Part shown: positions 33,435-35,580 of the stretch, piece by piece
Numbering within the stretch: the first letter of the stretch is position 1
Layout: the number at the start of each line of letters is the position of its first letter
DNA from: Clostridium tunisiense TJ
Lineage (GTDB): Bacteria > Bacillota > Clostridia > Clostridiales > Clostridiaceae
NCBI RefSeq assembly: GCF_000300195.1
Contig: NZ_AMQH01000023.1
Coordinates: 1-35,580, forward strand
Direction: 5' to 3'
Length of the DNA stretch: 35,580 nt
Made by a program: the position numbers and the translations under genes
Notes under the pieces: model-generated
Database searches by the model: none
Seen by the model: the letters and a program-made list of their open reading frames with translations, nothing else
Told to the model about the DNA's origin: nothing

Positions 33435-33534
33435 CGCCAAATTATTTATTTTCTACTTGTAATTTAATTAAGTTAATAGTATTATAGATATAATAAAAAT
33501 AAGTTAAAGGTTATGAAGGAAAGAAGTAATTATG

Positions 33535-33732
33535 GAAATCATTCAGAGAGCTGATGGTTGGTGAAAATCAGTTGAGGAACATGATGAAATACATTCCTGA
33601 ACTTTAGGCTGAAGTAGTAGTAAGCTGAAACGGGTTCCTGACGTTATTAAGGAAAGAGATGATAGTTATATCAAATTGGGTGGTACCACGGAAAATTTCG
33701 TCCCTAGTGTTTTATGCACTAGGGATTTTTAT
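33535..33732 (+). promoter_or_regulatory. T-box leader responding to tRNA-Tyr
   Basis: AGAGAG (33545-33550) starts stem I. The specifier codon is TAC (33590-33592) in GAAATACA. The T-box core GGGTGGTACCACGG lies at 33678-33691, and a 9-bp terminator stem (33701-33709 with 33717-33725) with a T run follows. Uncharged tRNA-Tyr would turn on tyrS. The 280 bases between this leader and the tyrS start contain no gene or second T-box; a TATAAT at 33489-33494 may be the promoter. Confidence 0.93.
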
Positions 33733-34012
33733 ATTTTAATTATTATTGAAACCGTAAACCCTTTAGCTTTAAAAACACTTATAAAAGTTAAAATAAGAGT
33801 TTTATTGAAAGGTTATTATTTATAATAATTATTGCATTATGAGCAAGGATAATAACGCACATTTTCAAAGTGTAATTAGTTCATTCTTACTTGAGATGAT
33901 TAAAGATTTTTCTAAGTAGTTTGAAATCTTGTTCATTACTTAATAGGACTTAGAAATATATAACTTAGTTAATAATGTAAAAGAAAATGAAATCATATGA
34001 GGAGGAAAAAGT

Positions 34013-35239
34013 ATGAGTAATATTAATGTTTATGACGTACTAGAAGAACGTGGATTTTTAAAGCAATTAACTCATGAAGAAGAAATGAAAGAAATTTTAG
34101 GTAAGGAAAAGGTTACATTTTATATAGGATTTGATCCAACTGCTGATAGCCTTCATGTAGGACATTTTATAGCCATGATGTTTATGGCACACATGCAAAG
34201 AGCAGGTCATAGACCTATTGCCCTTGTAGGTGGGGGAACTGCTATGATAGGAGATCCTTCTGGAAGAACAGATATGAGACAAATGTTATCTAAAGAAGAA
34301 ATAGATTATAATATCTCCTGCATAAAAAAGCAATTATCAAGATTAATAGACTTCAGTGATGACAAAGCCATTTTAGCTAATAATGCAGATTGGCTGTTAG
34401 ATCTTAACTATGTTGAGTTTATAAGAGATATCGGAATACATTTTTCTGTGAATAGAATGCTAACAGCAGAATGCTTCAAACAGAGATTGGAAAAAGGACT
34501 ATCCTTCTTAGAATTTAACTACATGTTAATGCAAGGCTATGACTTCTTAGTTCTTAATCAAAAATATGGATGTACTATGGAACTTGGAGGAGATGACCAA
34601 TGGTCAAATATTCTAGCAGGTATGGAGCTTATAAGAAGAAAAGAAAGTAAACCAGCTTATGGAATGACTTGTTCACTATTAACTAATAGTGAGGGAAAGA
34701 AAATGGGGAAAACAGCAAGTGGAGCGGTTTGGCTTGATGCAGAAAAAACAACTCCATATGATTTCTACCAATACTGGAGAAATATTGATGATGCAGATGT
34801 GGAAAAATGTTTAGCACTGCTTACTTTCTTACCAATGGAGGAAGTTACAAGATTAGGAGCCTTAAGAGATGCAGCAATAAATGAAGCTAAGGCTGTGCTA
34901 GCTTATGAAGTAACTAAACTTGTTCATGGTGAAGAAGAAGCAGAAAAATCTAAGAAAGCAGCAGAAGCTTTGTTTGGCAAGGGTGTAGATATGAGTACAG
35001 TACCTACGGTGTCTATTTCTAAAGAAATGATAAATGCTAACATCTTAGATATTTTAGTGCAAACTGAAATTGTGCCATCTAAAGCTGAAGGAAGAAGATT
35101 AATTCAGCAAGGTGGATTAACAATTAACGAAGAAAAGATTTTAGATGTTAATGCATTGTTTAATGAAAGCTTTTTAGTAGATGGATCTGCACTTGTTAAA
35201 AGAGGTAAGAAAAAGTTCTATAAATTAATTGTTGAGTAA
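34013..35239 (+). CDS. tyrS: Tyrosyl-tRNA synthetase
   Basis: Class I synthetase that charges tRNA-Tyr, 408 residues. HVGH at 48-51 is the HIGH motif, and KMGKT at 230-234 the KMSKS-type motif. [16 protein letters not shown] and LLQGYDF-type segments ([11 protein letters not shown]) line the tyrosine site. The C-terminal 60 to 70 residues form an S4 RNA-binding domain ([18 protein letters not shown]). GAGGAGG precedes the ATG. It is controlled by the T-box upstream, with a terminator just downstream. Confidence 0.96.
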   Translation: MSNINVYDVLEERGFLKQLTHEEEMKEILGKEKVTFYIGFDPTADSLHVGHFIAMMFMAHMQRAGHRPIALVGGGTAMIGDPSGRTDMRQMLSKEEIDYNISCIKKQLSRLIDFSDDKAILANNADWLLDLNYVEFIRDIGIHFSVNRMLTAECFKQRLEKGLSFLEFNYMLMQGYDFLVLNQKYGCTMELGGDDQWSNILAGMELIRRKESKPAYGMTCSLLTNSEGKKMGKTASGAVWLDAEKTTPYDFYQYWRNIDDADVEKCLALLTFLPMEEVTRLGALRDAAINEAKAVLAYEVTKLVHGEEEAEKSKKAAEALFGKGVDMSTVPTVSISKEMINANILDILVQTEIVPSKAEGRRLIQQGGLTINEEKILDVNALFNESFLVDGSALVKRGKKKFYKLIVE

Positions 35240-35255
35240 TATTATATTTTCATAA

Positions 35256-35290
35256 AGCTAGTAGGGGTTTGAGACCTTACTAGTTTTATT
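35256..35290 (+). terminator. Terminator after tyrS
   Basis: CTAGTA pairs with TACTAG and further inner pairs are possible, followed by TTTTATTATTT. The stem is imperfect. Confidence 0.6.
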
Positions 35291-35385
35291 ATTTCGAGGG
35301 CTAGAAATATTTTATCCTTTATTTAATTATATTATAAGATGAAAAGATTCAACATAAAAGTTAAGTGTGTTTTCAGTATTTAAAA

Positions 35386-35490
35386 TATAGGGAACCAGAG
35401 TTAAAACTTAACTTATACATTAGTCCTACCCTGGTTCCCTTAAGGGTTTATGAAGATGAATAAGTTAAAATTCTATCATGGAACCCTATA
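35386..35490 (+). repeat. 105-bp palindromic repeat, copy 2
   Basis: It matches 119-223 at all but three of 105 positions. Here the inner stem GGGAACCAG/CTGGTTCCC is perfect. The copy ends GGAACCCTATA and continues directly into TATAGGGTTCC, which does not occur at copy 1. Confidence 0.85.
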
Positions 35491-35580
35491 TAGGGTTCCT
35501 TGGTCATAACTTAACTTACACCAGGAAACTTCTAGCATATGCTAGTGAACGAAGTTGTTCTACATCAGAATTAAGTTCGT
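35480..35580. repeat. Chain of palindromes next to repeat copy 2
   Basis: The junction GGAACCCTATATAGGGTTCC (35480-35499) is a perfect 20-base palindrome. After it come another AACTTAACTTA (also present within the repeat), the perfect CTAGCATATGCTAG (35532-35545) and an imperfect ACGAA.../...TTCGT pair to the window end. No coding frame is present. The element probably continues past the window. Confidence 0.65.

Noticed and set aside
119..35490. Direct repeats at both window ends as attachment sites of an integrated element
   Set aside because: The genes between are housekeeping (trpS, tyrS, prfC, lepB) and there is no integrase, relaxase or phage gene. The copies are better explained as dispersed repeats.

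Overview
The base composition is strongly AT-rich. AGGAGG-type ribosome binding sites, two tRNA-responsive T-box leaders, a lipoteichoic-acid-synthase-type enzyme and a two-iron-centre desulfoferrodoxin all point to a strictly anaerobic, low-GC Firmicute, most likely Clostridium or a close relative. This is inferred from gene content and sequence style, not from a database match. The window is a chromosomal segment of mostly core metabolism. I see no tRNA or rRNA gene, integrase, transposase, phage module or CRISPR array.

Layout. 1-334: non-coding, with the first copy of a 105-bp palindromic repeat. 335-3978: envelope genes (PAP2 phosphatase, LtaS-like transferase, polysaccharide deacetylase); the deacetylase ribosome binding site lies inside a predicted hairpin. 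4193-4945: acyl-ACP thioesterase. 5021-6772 (-): a divergent relative of PEP carboxykinase. 7549-8709: Gate-domain membrane protein. 9082-10462: an unrecognised protein and a convergent pirin with one altered metal ligand. 10854-11369: signal peptidase I. 11729-16930: peptide-use block (OPT oligopeptide transporter, stand-alone PqqD-like protein, PepV-type dipeptidase, dipeptide epimerase). 17110-19263: HelD-like helicase. 19548-22156 (-): tandem P-loop ATPase and a manganese-type CDF transporter. 22453-23754: M18 aminopeptidase. 23885-24976 (-): an exported protein and a small acidic protein. 25214-25588: desulfoferrodoxin. 25660-27070: promoter, tryptophan T-box and trpS. 27162-27749 (-): NadR-like P-loop protein. 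28124-29722: prfC. 29969-30747: promoter, structured leader and ECF transporter S component. 31101-31268 (-): a 55-residue zinc-ribbon protein. 31535-33434: AlbA_2/HATPase protein and a small P-loop protein. 33535-35239: tyrosine T-box and tyrS. 35386-35580: second repeat copy, extended by further palindromes.

How genes fit together. The OPT transporter, PepV, epimerase and M18 aminopeptidase form a plausible route from imported or recycled peptides to amino acids. trpS and tyrS each sit behind a T-box with a matching specifier codon (TGG, TAC). The PAP2, LtaS-like and deacetylase genes all act on the cell envelope.

No complete new multi-gene system is evident. The best leads are the 105-bp repeat, the orphan PqqD protein in a peptide-transport operon, the hairpin over the deacetylase ribosome binding site, the structured leader of the ECF S component, the PEPCK-like protein and the altered pirin site.
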